Shown piece by piece: positions 33,691 to 44,640 of a DNA stretch of 64,000 bases (position 1 is the first letter of the stretch; each line of letters begins with the position of its first letter). The notes under the pieces are model-generated. The model was not told the origin of the DNA and searched no databases. It saw only the letters and a list, made by a program, of their open reading frames with translations. A program made the translations under genes and the position numbers. This DNA comes from Datisca glomerata (taxonomy: Eukaryota > Streptophyta > Magnoliopsida > Cucurbitales > Datiscaceae), in NCBI GenBank assembly GCA_003255025.1, contig QANY01003955.1, positions 151,899-215,898 on the forward strand. Direction: 5' to 3'.

Positions 33691-36200
33691 ATAATTCATG
33701 CATTGATTGTTGTATGACCAAAGTACATACTGACAAACAGTTTTAATTATAACTATACACCTATTTTCATATATTTTCATGTATGACCAAAATAAATTTA
33801 TGTCCAATTATTTTATAATTAATTACAACTACACTCATAATCTAAAAGCATTTCTCTTTTCTACATGTGATCTACATTTTGATACCTTTTTTTAAAATAT
33901 TTTCTGAAAGCTTACATCAAAAGTATTAGTAGTATACATACTTGAAACTTTAGTTCAACGATTGCATTTCTTAGAATATAAAAGGTTTCTTTAATTGGAA
34001 GTTATGAGAGTGCATCTCTTCGATACATTTTTAATTCAGAAACAATATTTACCATTTACATCTCTTAAACTCTAACTAATGGATTCCCTGCAACTATCTC
34101 ATTTGCTTTCATGTAAATAACTTTAGATCTGAATCCGACTAAAACCAACATCAATACAGGAGTGATTATGCAATTGGTGATTGGTCCTTTATCGAGAAAA
34201 ATGTGTCAAAGTCAGCGTTCAACACTTAAGAAAATGTATTTTAGGAGGAAAGAACCACACACTTGATTGTTCATCAATTGAGGTCTTGTGATGTTGAAGA
34301 TGATATTAATGAGTATAGTTTCGTATCGATACAGTAAGGGAAGGGTCTTGCTTGCTCTGTTATTGAGTTAGTAGTAAAATCTGTTTCATTCTGGTTGGAA
34401 CGGACTGAGCATTCCAGTTCCAGCTAATTAAGATATGACTTATAAGTTGAGAATGGAACGGATAGGGGTGGTCAATATTTCAGCATATAATGGCCAAAAT
34501 TTTGCCCGGGAACGATGTGGCCTGAACATGTCCTTTTCGCCCGACATATGCGAAACGTAAGATTGACCAGAATGAGCTTGAGAGAGGGAGCCAATGAGAC
34601 AAATCTAAAGTTTAGAAGAGAAAACCTTGATCGATGTTGTTACATAGCTGCCAAGACCACCATCAACGACGACGATGACTTCCTCTTATGATGACGAAGC
34701 AAAACATATGGACAAGGACATGAACGAGATAGATCTGAAATTCATAAGAAAGGATGGGCTACTACTGTCGCCAGAACCACCATCGACGACTATCATGGCG
34801 GTGATAACAATAACACCCTCAGTTGGTTATGAAACGAAATCTTTCGAGGAGGCCAACGAGAGACAAATTTGAAGTTTAGATTTTAGAAGCGATAACTTAG
34901 GAACCGAGCCCACCCCCACTGTATGTGAATTGATTTATTATTTCTTTTTTAAATTGATTAAATGAAGTTTTGGGTTTGTAATTTAATTTTCTTTTTAAAT
35001 TTAAAATCTTCTCTGTTTTTTTTCTAATGTATTTCTTAACCCATTAAAAGTAGTTTAATATATATAAATCTTTAAATAATATATTTTAGTGTGTATTCAT
35101 TTCTTAGAATACTCTTATTTAATTATGTGTTACAATGTAACTTTTAAGTTTTATGCATTTCCCTAAATCAAACTAAACCTACTCTTTTTCTTCCCTTCGT
35201 CATTTTTAATCCTCCATATTCATCCTCCATTGATGACATTGAAGATCATATTGCTTTTCCATTTGTTCGTCTCATGAACATGCATCAAGTTTTGCTTAGA
35301 CACTTTCAATCGTTCGTGTTACTCATCAAGACTCCTCGAGTCTTCGACATTGTGTGATGGCTTCTCCACCTATCATACACATCCCACGTACTTACTTTAG
35401 ATTCCAATTTATTTTCATGAAAATTGAAGTTTTGAACAACACAAGAAACAAACCAACCCAACCGAGTTTCATTTTTTTCATTGTTAATTTTTGGATGAAT
35501 TTGATGGAAATCGGAGTAACCTAGATACCTTCATACAAAGAAAAGGAACTCATATAAATGTTTAGATAGAGAAAGTGGATAGAAGAATGATGGAAGAAAG
35601 ATAATAAAGTTATATTCTACACCATTATTTATATAACCGAAAAAAGTTTTTCTAAGATAAAATATCAAAATATTAGAACATACAGAATGTTTCGATTAAT
35701 AAAAATGCTAGAATGTTCACCGAACTAGAATTGCATACTATACTTTCATTTGATTTCTGAGTTTGACATTCTCATATATTCTACTATTGATTTTTCCCTT
35801 TTGTTTTGTTTTGAATTCCATAATTTGGGTTCATCATTATTAAAAATTAATATTTAAACTTTATAAGTGGAAGATTTTGAGTTCAAATCCATGTGGGCCA
35901 CTTATACTAGAGCGTGGAAAATTGAGATGAAAAGTCTACGTGCTCGTTTGGGGATCTGTGAGATTCTTGGGACACAAATTAAAAGAAGTGATTTTAACGT
36001 CTAGTAGTCGGGTCTTTCAGTGAGTATTTTTTGTATTCTGATTGTTCTTGAATATTATTATATAGTGTTAGAATTGATTTTTTTCTTCAATTTCTAAGCT
36101 CAGTAATTTTATAGGTTTTATAAAAAATCAAAACGTACCTCCTATATCTTTTACTAACTTATGAGTGTTCTAACTCTTTAAACCTTTTAATTATAATAGT
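33691..36200. other. Rest of Helitron body
   Basis: 33805-33910 is the second copy of the internal direct repeat. 34560-34880 contains a loose duplication around the words GAGACAAATCTAAAGTTTAGAAG and CCACCATCRACGACG, and a short frame at 34675-34872 is part of it. The rest is AT-rich without a gene I recognise. Confidence 0.55.
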
Positions 36201-36207
36201 ACCTAAT

Positions 36208-36235
36208 ACGTGCAACGGACGTGAGTTACATCTAG
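36208..36235 (+). other. Helitron 3' hairpin and CTAG end
   Basis: Stem ACGTGC (36208-36213) against GGACGT (36217-36222) with one mismatch, then 9 bases, then CTAG. Host sequence resumes with T at 36236. Confidence 0.85.
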
Positions 36236-36962
36236 TTTTCTCAAGGGGGTAGAAGTAGAATATTTTCTTAACATCAAAGAAATGAGGTCAAGGGGTTCAT
36301 CTGGAAGAGAACGGACCATAGTTATCAAAAAAGAATCGTGAAGGAGTTTTGCAAGGATTTGGGTATTCAGCTTCATTTTTCAGCATCGAGACACCCGCAG
36401 GCAAATGGGCAAGTTGAAGCCTCTAATAAAAAAATCTTGAATACACTCAAGAAGAGGCTTTGCCAAGCTAAGGAAAAATGGAATGAAGAGCTTCCAGCAG
36501 TGTTATGGGCATAGAGGACCACGAAGAAGAATCCAACTAGAGAGGCACCTTTCTCTTTAGTTTACGAAGCTGAGGCTGTGATTCTGCTCGAGATTAGGAT
36601 ACCCAACATTAGGTCATAACTCATAGAGGTAGACAATAATGGAGAAGCCATGACCCAAGCACTAGATGCCCTAGAGGGCAAAAGGGAATTAGCACTGATT
36701 AGGTTGGAGGCGCATGCGCTGAAAGCATCCCAATACTTCAATAAAGGTGTCAACATTCGCATATTCATAGTTGGAGACTACGTGCTCTGAAAGGTATATC
36801 AGAATGCCTAAGAGCATGGAGTGGGTAAGCTTGGCCCAAATTGGATAGGTTCGTACATCATTGTTTGAATCATCAGAGCAGGGACGTATATTCTTCAAGA
36901 CCAAGAAGGGAGAACAGTCAATAAAATTTGGAACCCAACTAGCCTAAGGATTTTCATTCATT
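36236..36962 (+). pseudogene. Tat-type integrase core and C-terminus (T1, continued)
   Basis: Continues the frame of 31515-32416 after the Helitron: a core strand with GVEVEYFLNI, then FCKDLGIQLHFSASRHPQAN, GQVEASNKKILNTLKKRL (third catalytic acidic residue), WNEELPAVLWA, TREAPFSLVYEAEAVI, and a C-terminal KLGPNWIGSYIIV block. The second-Asp region is disrupted near 36290-36330. Stops lie near 36513, 36617 and 36788. The frame ends FIH at 36962, the normal end of a Gypsy polyprotein without a chromodomain. Confidence 0.86.
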
Positions 36963-37079
36963 AAGTACTTTATTTTAGTTGAATCTTTGAAGAAATTAAG
37001 TTGTAATCACAACAAAGTTGACTACTAAGAAGTATTATTTAGATTATTTGTCAAATGATAAATCTCGCTTTAAGGTAAA

Positions 37080-37660
37080 TACAGTGCTCGCTGAGGTTGT
37101 GCAACCCTCAGATAGAAGACATGAGATGATCTGTAGAAAGACTCAACATAGGGTGGAAGTACCACAATAATCTTTCATGGCGCTCGAGGTCATGGAACCC
37201 TTAGATGGAAGAACTCATCTAAGACCATGGCTTGATGAGGCCTCCTTATCACTTGAGATGATATGGATAAAGACCCTGCTAATCACTTAAGATGATTTGG
37301 AGAAAGACCTTACCTAAGACCTCGACTAGGTGAGGCCTTCTAATCACTTAAGATGATTTGGAGAAAGACCACATAGGGCGAAAGGAACACGAGAATATTT
37401 CATGTCACCCGAGGTCATAGAACTTTTAGATGGCAGACCTCACTCAAAACTATGGCTAAATGAGCCCTCCTTATCATTTAAGATGATCTGGAAAAATACC
37501 TTATATAGGACAAAAGAACCACGACAATATTTCATGGCACCCAAGGTCATCGAACCCTCAGATGAAAGGCCTCATCCAAGGCCACGACACCCAAGGCCAT
37601 ACTAGTTAAGGCATCCTTATCTCATGTGATGATCTGGAATAAGACCCTACATAGGGAAAA
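37080..37660 (+). repeat. Post-integrase tandem repeat (about 131 bp)
   Basis: The word GATGATNTGGANAAAGACC recurs at about 37126, 37257, 37352, 37483 and 37630, with shared text between (GAGGTCATNGAACCCTNAGATG and CTAATCACTTAAG). Most spacings are near 131 bases. Tandem repeats between pol and the 3' LTR are typical of Tat-group elements. Confidence 0.8.
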
Positions 37661-37962
37661 ATGGATAAGCACATGAAGCTGTTTGATAGAAGACCTCAGC
37701 CAAAACTATATAAAACCTTAAAATAAGTATGTAGTTTTAGGGGACCAAAGGGGGTATAGAATGATCTGGAGGGTACTTCAACACCAAATTAAAACTTTTT
37801 ATTTAAAGTTTGAGGTGCGTTCAAAATATCACAAAATGTCATCATCAATCAGTAAAATGTGCTTGCAATGTTAGCCAACATTCCTAATGTCAAAGGGTAA
37901 AGGAAAGAGTAAAGACAAGTAAAAGGCCACATCGGCCAAAAAGAGCCACATAGGGAAAAGTA

Positions 37963-38400
37963 TCACATATCAAGTCCTTTGAAAAAGTCAGCATCAATAG
38001 GTGCCGAAGAATTCACATCAATCTCCTTTTTAGTAGATGGATCGGTGGAGACCTCGAGGTCACAAGCAGAACTACAGGGATCCTCAGAATTAAGGCCATC
38101 CTCAACTATGGGTTCATCCTTATTATTGACCACAATGGTCTCGTTCTTGTCATCCTCATCTGAAGGAGAATACATAGGGCTCTAATCATACTTACCTACT
38201 ATAATTTGTCCCTTAATGTCCTTCTTATAGGTGATGAAACAACCGATGTATACGTTCAACACCTCCTATTTTGCTTTAGCAAGCTCATTTTTTACAGCTA
38301 GGGTAAATGCAACATCAGGGATTATATCATGGTAATGTCTCATCTTGTTTCAAGGTTGAAAGTACTTAAGCTCGAACTCTATGAGGACTTACTTGTGCAT
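37963..38400 (-). pseudogene. Antisense coiled-coil/acidic ORF of T1
   Basis: On the strand opposite to pol, a frame runs VAFTLAVKNELAKAK, then VLNVYIGCFITYKKDI, then, after one stop, an acidic Ser/Asp/Glu-rich tail (SPSDEDDKNETIVV to ADFFKGLDM). The stop (TAG, about 38180) and an internal TAG near 38270 break it. The same layout, coil then acidic tail on the minus strand after a tandem repeat and integrase, is seen in T2. Antisense ORFs at this place are known in some Tat-group elements. The function is unknown. The 5' part is cut by element E at about 38455. Confidence 0.55.
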
Positions 38401-38454
38401 CTAATTTTGATATCCCTTCTAACACAGTTCAGCCAATTTAAGGTGAGCAACAAC

Positions 38455-38760
38455 TGTTAGAAAGAGACTTGGTCTCTGAATGACCTCATCTCACATTATG
38501 TTTGGGAAAAGGAAAAGGTAAAGTAAGATAAGATAGAGTGTGCTTACCTGGCCTTAACCTCTAAGAATAAGGTTAAAGGAAATAAAAGTAAGAAGGATAA
38601 GGAAGTTGTTGATACAACACCACACAAGAAATAATAAAAAAAACTGGTTGACTCAAAATGTACTGGTTGTTGCTTCTGTGGAACTGAAGGGCATAGGAAG
38701 AAGCAATGCACCAACTATCACGCTTGTCATGTAAGAAAGGTGTGCTTCTTAATTCGTTTG
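38455..38760 (+). pseudogene. Copia gag C-terminus with CCHC knuckle (E)
   Basis: Gag end sequence with several stops, then CCFCGTEGHRKKQC at 38668-38709, a complete C-X2-C-X4-H-X4-C knuckle, followed by TNYHACH. The protease between it and integrase is missing or unrecognisable. Confidence 0.82.
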
Positions 38761-38879
38761 TTTTGAGATTAATTTAAGTTTGCGTCAGATGAAATTCCCG
38801 GTCCCTTATATTTCATAAACTTTGAAGTTTGTGTTAATTGTATAAAGGGTAAACAAACCAATAACAGGAGAATTGAATC

Positions 38880-39451
38880 TAACATGACTTAGGACGTCTT
38901 GGAGCTTATACATACGGATATTTGTGAGATATTCTCTTCGGTTGCTTGAAATGGTCAACAGACGATTTTTTAGATATGGCTACATATATCTCATCCATGA
39001 AAAGGAAAAGTCATTGCACGTGTTAAAAATTTTTAAGGCTGAAGTTGAGAACCAACTCAACAAAAGGATCAAAAGAGTCAGATCTGACCGTGTTGGTAAG
39101 TATTATGGTAGATATGACGGTTTAGGTGAACAACATCCAGGACCACTTGCTAAATTCCCAGAGGAATGCACTATAGTCCAAAAATACATTATACCAGGTT
39201 TGCCTACTATGAATGGTGTTGCTGAAAGACCAAACCGATTGCTTAAAGACATGGTGAGGAGTATGATTAGTCATTCTACCTTACCAGAATCACTCTGGGG
39301 TGAAACACTTAAGGTTGCAGTGTATATCCTTAACAGAGTTTCAACTAAAGCGACTACCAAAACCTCATATGAGCTTTGGACTGGCAAGAAACCTAGTCTA
39401 AAGCATTTCATGTTTGGGGATCTTCAGCTAAGTCAAGGCCTTATAGGTTAA
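38880..39451 (+). pseudogene. Copia integrase core (E)
   Basis: The open stretch 38924-39451 contains [57 protein letters not shown] and [18 protein letters not shown]. The second Asp (RSDR) and the third acidic residue (AERPN) are kept. The first Asp block upstream is disrupted. GGE after SDR is changed to VGK. The C-terminal part continues in other frames to about 39590. Confidence 0.87.
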
Positions 39452-39596
39452 TGAAAAGAAACTAGACTTATGGATGGCGAGTTGCTATTTTGCTGGATAC
39501 TCTGAAAGATCCAGAGAGTAAAAATTTTATGATCCCACGACTAGGTCAATTTTTTAGATGAGAAATGTCTGGTTCTTTGAGGATACTGAGTTTGCC

Positions 39597-39623
39597 GGGG
39601 GGGGGGGGGNGGGGGGGGGGGGG
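39597..39623. other. Poly-G run with one unresolved base
   Basis: All positions are G except N at 39610. The flanks read FAGG before and RLWILSFKR-type Copia linker after. A run like this next to an N is more likely an assembly or sequencing artefact than biology. Confidence 0.7.
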
Positions 39624-39839
39624 ATACGATTATGGATTTTGTCTTTCAAGAGGAATATGTTTATATTCCCACATGTGTTATTATCATTGATCAAGACTGC
39701 GTTCCTGACCTTGCTAATGACACAACATATCAAGACAATGTCAAAGAACCTCCCATTCAAGAAATTTTTCTAGAAGAACAAACTCTAGCACATCAAGAAC
39801 CTATGCCATTACAACACTGACTAAAGAGAGGAGCAGTGC

Positions 39840-40620
39840 ATTGCCAGATGATTACATTGTATTTCTCCAAGAATATGAGGTAGGCATTGGAGTGGTGGAT
39901 GACGATCTGATCAACTTCCGTCAAGCCATGAAAAGTTTTAACTCTCAGAAGTGGATCGATGCCATGAATGAGGAGATTAAGTCCAAGAAGGTGTGAAACC
40001 CATTGACTGCAAATGGATTTTTAAGACCAAGAAAGATTCAAAAGGTAATGTGGAAAGATACAAGGCTCGTCTCGTCAAATGTTTTTATATATAAGGAAGG
40101 CATTGACTATAAAAAGATTTTCTCTCTAGTTTCTACGAAAGACTCTTTCAAGATTATAATGGCATTGATGGCGCAGTTTTATCTTGAGCTACATAAGATG
40201 GATGTAAAGATGGTGTTTCTTAATAGTGACATTGACGAGACGATTTATATGGTACAATCAGAAAACTTTGAATCGGGAGACCAAAAAAATATGGTTTGTA
40301 AACTTAAGAAATCCATTTATAGACTAAAGCAGGCATCTTAGCAATGATATTTCAACTTTCATCAGGTGATCATCTCATTTGATTTTGAGATGAATTTGGT
40401 CAATGATGGTATATACCATAAGTTTTGTAGGAGCAAGCATATTTTTTTTTATTTTATATGTGGATGACATCTTGCTTGCCAGCAATGATACATGTTTATT
40501 GCACGTCACCAAGATATTTCTAGCTAAGAATTTTGAGATGAAATATCTTGGTGACGCCTGTTTTGTATTTAGGATCCAAATACACCGAGATCATTCTCGA
40601 GATATTCTTAGATTATGACA
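39840..40620 (+). pseudogene. Copia reverse transcriptase (E)
   Basis: SQKWIDAMNEEIKSKK leads, with a stop at about 39996-39998, into the 40003-40341 stretch with YKEGIDYKKIFSLVSTKDSF, KMDVKMVFLNSDIDETIYM and KLKKSIYRLKQAS, which ends in a stop. After a frame break, 40403-40618 has FILYVDDILLASND (catalytic Asp pair, about 40450-40490) and FEMKYLGDACFVFRIQIHRD. The catalytic motif is intact but the gene is not. Confidence 0.87.
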
Positions 40621-41394
40621 AAAGAGCTATATTGAAAAGGTTCTCAAAAGATATGGCATGCAAGACTGCAAACCAGGTGATACCCTTGTGACTAAAGGAG
40701 ACAGGTTTTAGTCTCAATCAATGACCTAAGAATGATTTTGAAGAAAAGAAAATGCAGAAGATTTACTATGTCTCAGTAGTAGGGAGCCTGATGTATGTTT
40801 ATGTTTGTACATGTCTGGATATTATGTATGTGACTGGGATGTTGGGCAGATATTTAAGCTATCCATGCATAGAACATTGGAAAGTAGCTAAATGGGTCTT
40901 GCGGTATTTACGGAGAACAAAAGATTAGATGCTCACATATCAGAGGTTAGATCAGATTGAGATCATTGGATATATTGACTTCTTCAAGATGGAGGTGTTG
41001 TCCACTGGAAGAGTGCTAAACAGTTACCAATAGTCTCTTTTACCATGGCAGTGGAGTTCATAGCATATTTTGAGACATCCAATCAGAAATAGCTATGAAA
41101 TTTTGTCACAGGGCTGCACATAAGAGACGGTATTGAGAGACCACTCAAGTAATTTTATGACAATAAGTCAGTAGTTATGGATTTCAATATTAAAAGGAGC
41201 TCGACAAAGTCGAAGTATATAAACATCAAGTTCCTGATTGTTAAGGAAATAGTTTATAGTGGACAATTATCTACAGAGCACGTCAGAACAAACTCCATTT
41301 ACGGATCCGCTTACTAAGGGATTTCCACCCAAACAGTTTCATGAGTACACTACTCTTATGGGTGTCATATCAGTTGATGATATTCGGTTTTAGT
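40621..41394 (+). pseudogene. Copia RNase H (E)
   Basis: Pieces in several frames: SYIEKVLKRYGMQDCKPGDT, VVGSLMYVYVCTCLDIMYVT, VLRYLRRTKD, and near the end LKXFYDNKSVVMDF and DPLTKGFPPKQFHEYTTLMG. These are the usual RNase H blocks at the Copia C-terminus. Deletions remove the central acidic region around 40975. Confidence 0.82.
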
Positions 41395-41824
41395 GGGAGT
41401 TTGTATTTTTTGGATGCTCTTCTTTATAGACATACTTTCAGTTATTTGGGTTCATGGATATTTTGAGGTAATTTCTGCAGAAATAAAGTTTTGGTTTGTT
41501 CACACTCTGACTCTGGTATGATTTGATATCACTAAAGTTTTCTGTGGACCGGTTGGAAATAGGCATGTTAAGATCACATTACATGAAAATTTCATGCTAC
41601 ACATCCGCATCATAAATCATGTCATTCAGTTGTATTGACATACGTGGCCATTGATGAATTGTGTTACGATTGATGTAATTAATGTCGCTTTGATCTTATA
41701 TTAGTATGATTCATGGAGAAGATTGGTTATAGATTCATTTTGGTAATGACATTAAAGTTTAGCTCATTCGGTTATTTTTGTAAAACATAATTATAAGGTT
41801 ATACATCTAGTCCAAGTGGGAGAT

Positions 41825-42340
41825 TGTTGGATCCTTAATCCAACGTTGGACTTATATATAAATAATTATGTATTGCAGACTATCAAATAAGGTTAAACCC
41901 AATTAAAGTTGATCGGCTAAGATTTAGGTAATTTGAGTTTTAATGTATCTGATAGATTATAGATCTTTTGAAGTGTAGAGACTTTAAGGTAATTTTTATT
42001 TTTATGATGAGCTAAAATAGAAATATCAAAAGATAATAGATATGTTATCTATAAGTGGTTATGGTCCTCAGGTCACACTATTAAAGGCAACCATTCTATT
42101 ATCACTAATATCTCATCGTTAGAGAGAAAACAGAGAGGCTTAATCAAAGAAAACTCTTTAATAGAGAATTGTGTAGATTTGAAAATCCAACCGCTCAGCT
42201 CTAAATTGTGATCTACTTTCATGGATTTAGGTATGCTTTCGCTTTAACAGTTATTTGATTTTTGGTGTGTTCAACATGAATTTTTGGAGTTTTAAGATAC
42301 GGTCTATACCGATAAAATTTTTATCTAATACTATCTCCAA
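41825..42340 (+). repeat. 3' LTR of Copia E
   Basis: Starts TGTTGGATCC right after the polypurine tract. The right end is estimated from the loss of LTR-like text near the TTTTATCTAAT word, because no second copy exists in the window for comparison. Confidence 0.6.
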
Positions 42341-42349
42341 GTCATGGAA

Positions 42350-42925
42350 GTTTTTTTTTTCCTTTTAAGAATGCAAACCTCAATTAGGAATCCATAATCC
42401 GGAAAGAATCATTCTAGAGAATTTCATAAGCAAATTAAGCTCAGAAAAAATATAACAATTTAAAAGCATTAAGACCAATTGAGCTCTTTTTCAAACGATT
42501 TGTAAGGCTTTTAAAGAAATTAGGAAAGTTCTACTCTAAATTATGGAAAGCAACCTCACCTAGAAATTTTTAACTAATAGTTACTCTTCAGATTTTTTGG
42601 GTCAAAACCTCAAAGAAGAACCTGCTACTTACAAAAAATATCAAAATTTGGATCACACGAACTTAATATCTCTTTATGACCAGCCGAATGAATGACTCTG
42701 GTCATAGTTCATATTTAATTACACAATATAATTAGCGTCGTATTAAAAACTACTTTAAAAATGGCAAACTCAATTAAATCTTCTAGTTTTATAGGAATAA
42801 AAATAAATTAATTTTGAATTTTAAAACAATTTTGGTACACAATATTATAGGCATTATAAATAATCATATCAATTTTTCAAAGTTAAGGCACACTCAATAT
42901 CATCAGAGGCAATTGGTCTTCTTCC
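42350..42925 (+). repeat. Dispersed repeat, copy 1 (inverted copy at 61283-61880)
   Basis: Reads in reverse complement against 61283-61880. Shared words include ATTAAGACCAATTGAGCTC / ...CCAATTGGTCTTATTGC, TTTTGGGTCAAAACCTCAAA / TTTGAGCTTTTGACCAAAAA, and CACACTCAATATCAT / ATGATATTGAGTGTG. No frame is supported. The family is unrecognised. Confidence 0.75.
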
Positions 42926-43468
42926 TTTTAACATAGTTAACAGGAATAATTCTCGGTGTTCGGCTACATCAGTAGAGAAGAAAAATAATTAAAGTAAATG
43001 CCACAAAAGCATTATGAGAATAGTTGAATTTGTCATGTTGGCAAATCTAAAGAAGTTGATCTGGAGCTACTCGCCTAATCAATGTAGTTGAATTATAAAA
43101 GTCACATAGGAAGTCATGAAATCAAGAGAAGCCAATCGAGAGAATCATCATCTTGGCAAAGCTGGTAGCAATCACTACAACCGTCGGATTCGCCACACTA
43201 CGTCAAATGATTCAAATTCAAAAGGTTATTAATACTAATAAGCAAGGCTCAATTATTCATTTAAAAGATGAAGCAAATCTTGAGAGATAAACTCAATTTC
43301 AAAGAATATTATGATTATTCTCGTTTTATTTCGGGAATTAAGTTGTATTACAAGCCTATAAATACAGGCCAAATTGTTAACTGTAGGATCATCGAATACA
43401 AGCCACTGCAAATTACTTACCATCGTGCTTATTTCCTCTACTCTTGAAATTTTCTATTTTAGAGGGAA
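42926..43468 (+). promoter_or_regulatory. LTR-like segment with TATA box (T2 5' side)
   Basis: TATAAATA at 43357-43364 lies in a GCCTATAAATACAGGCC context common in plant Gypsy LTR promoters. It is followed by a leader of about 100 bases that runs directly into integrase sequence. I read it as a T2 LTR joined to integrase by an internal deletion. No second copy confirms the ends. Confidence 0.4.
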
Positions 43469-43469
43469 A

Positions 43470-43930
43470 ATAGAAAATATCCAAGATATTGGTCTCAGAT
43501 AATGGACTCTAGTTCATAGGAAAAATTGTTAAAGGCTTCTGCGAAGGACTGAACATCACCAATCGTTTCTCTACTCCATACTATCCACAAGGAAACGAAC
43601 AAACTGAGAGATCGAATCGTATTATACTCGACAGCATGAGAAAGTGACTAGAGTCCGCAAAAGGAAAATGGGTAGGTGAACTACCAGTTGTACTTTTGGC
43701 ATATAGAATTACTCCTAGAGAAGCCACCAGAGAAACACCATTCATCTTAGTGTTTGGGGCAGAAGCAGCGATTCCCGTCAAAATTGGAAGCCCAATAGTG
43801 AAATCAGAGTTGAATCAGTAACATAATGATAAACTCCTCAGAAGAAGTCTTAATCAATTGGAGGAATGAAGAAAAGTAGCCCTAATCAGAGTAGCACGTT
43901 ATAATTAGAGAATGAGATCCTATTTTCAGA
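43470..43930 (+). pseudogene. Tat-type integrase core (T2)
   Basis: The frame reads KILVSDNGL (second Asp), FCEGLNITNRFSTPYYPQGN, EQTERSNRIILDSM (third acidic residue), WVGELPVVLLAYRITPREAT and ETPFILVFGAEAAIPVKIG, with stops at about 43507, 43648 and 43820. It then passes at 43930 into a tandem array where the integrase C-terminal domain should be. It is a different subfamily from T1. Confidence 0.86.
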
Positions 43931-44380
43931 AAATAAGGGCGCAAATCCTTGGGAGGGGCGATTCGAAAGTCTTACTCTTAGAAGGAATTAAGGGCGCAAG
44001 TCTTTAGGAGGGGCAATTTATAAGTCCTAATCTCATAATGAACTAAAGGCGCAAGTCCTTGGGAGGGGTAATTTGTAAGTCCTACTCTCTGAATGAACTA
44101 AGAGCGTAAGTCATTGGGAGGGGCAATTCATAAGTCCTACTCTCAGAAGGAACTAAGGGAGCAAGTCTTTGGGAGGGGCAATTCATAAGTCCTACTCTCA
44201 GAAGGAACTAAAGACGCAAGTCCTTGGGAGGGGAAATTCATAAGTCCTACTCTCAGAAGGAACTAAGGGTGCAAGTCTTTGAGAGGGGTAATTCATAAGT
44301 CTTACTCTCATAAAGAACTAAGGGCATAAGTCATTGAGAGAGGCAACACATAAGTCATACTTTAAGAAGGAATTGAAACA
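43930..44380 (+). repeat. 55-bp tandem array (T2)
   Basis: About eight copies of a 55-bp unit with ACTAAGGGCGCAAGTC, TTGGGAGGGGCAATTC and ATAAGTCCTACTCTCAG. The period is not a multiple of three, so the array cannot keep one reading frame. Confidence 0.92.
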
Positions 44381-44464
44381 CAAGCTACGATGGTCAAAGC
44401 ACAAGAACAGAAGAAAGAGAATGTACAAAAAAAGAAAGGGAAAATGACAAACTGAGAAGTCCAT

Positions 44465-44640
44465 ATCAGCTTCAAGAGTTGAGCCCAGACTAGAAGGCAG
44501 AGTTGAGCTCAGACCAGAAAATGCAAAAGTAAAAGCTTCAAGAGCTGAGCCCAAATCAGAAGGTAGAGCAGAGCTCAAACCAAAAAGCTAAGAAGTTCAT
44601 AGCATGAAAGTTTCAGAAGGTGAACTCAAACCAAAAAGCT
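44465..44640 (+). repeat. Short 66-bp tandem repeat (T2)
   Basis: AGCTTCAAGAGYTGAGCCC begins at about 44469 and 44535, each followed by an AGAAGGNAGAGNNGAGCTCA word, with a decayed third copy near 44607. Confidence 0.75.

Larger units (their letters stand above)
32417..36235 (+). mobile_element. Non-autonomous Helitron carrying an F-box/LRR pseudogene
   Basis: The 5' end TCTATCATCATATG follows A 32416. The 3' end has a hairpin (ACGTGC/GGACGT, 3-base loop, 36208-36222), a 9-base spacer and CTAG (36232-36235), followed by T 36236. These are Helitron hallmarks: TC start, hairpin, CTRR end, insertion between A and T. The target frame is decisive: leaving out 32417-36235 makes the T1 integrase read on without a break through the first core strand. 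No Rep or helicase motif is present, so it needs a helper. It is 3819 bp long, mostly AT-rich. Confidence 0.85.
38455..42340 (+). mobile_element. Ty1/Copia element E, 5'-truncated
   Basis: Begins inside the end of gag (SLNDLISHYVWEKEK) and runs through a CCHC knuckle, integrase, RT and RNase H to a polypurine tract AAGTGGGAGA (41814-41823) and a 3' LTR starting TGTTGGATCC at 41825. No 5' LTR or gag start is present, because T1 sequence lies directly upstream. It differs from A and B in LTR and protein motifs, so it is another Copia family. Confidence 0.86.

Noticed and set aside
34675..34872. 65-residue plus-strand frame as a gene
   Set aside because: It lies within a local duplication in the Helitron body and has no recognisable domain.
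43165..43190. CACTACAACCGTCGG as a CACTA left terminus
   Set aside because: No subterminal array follows and no matching right end was found nearby, so it is likely chance.
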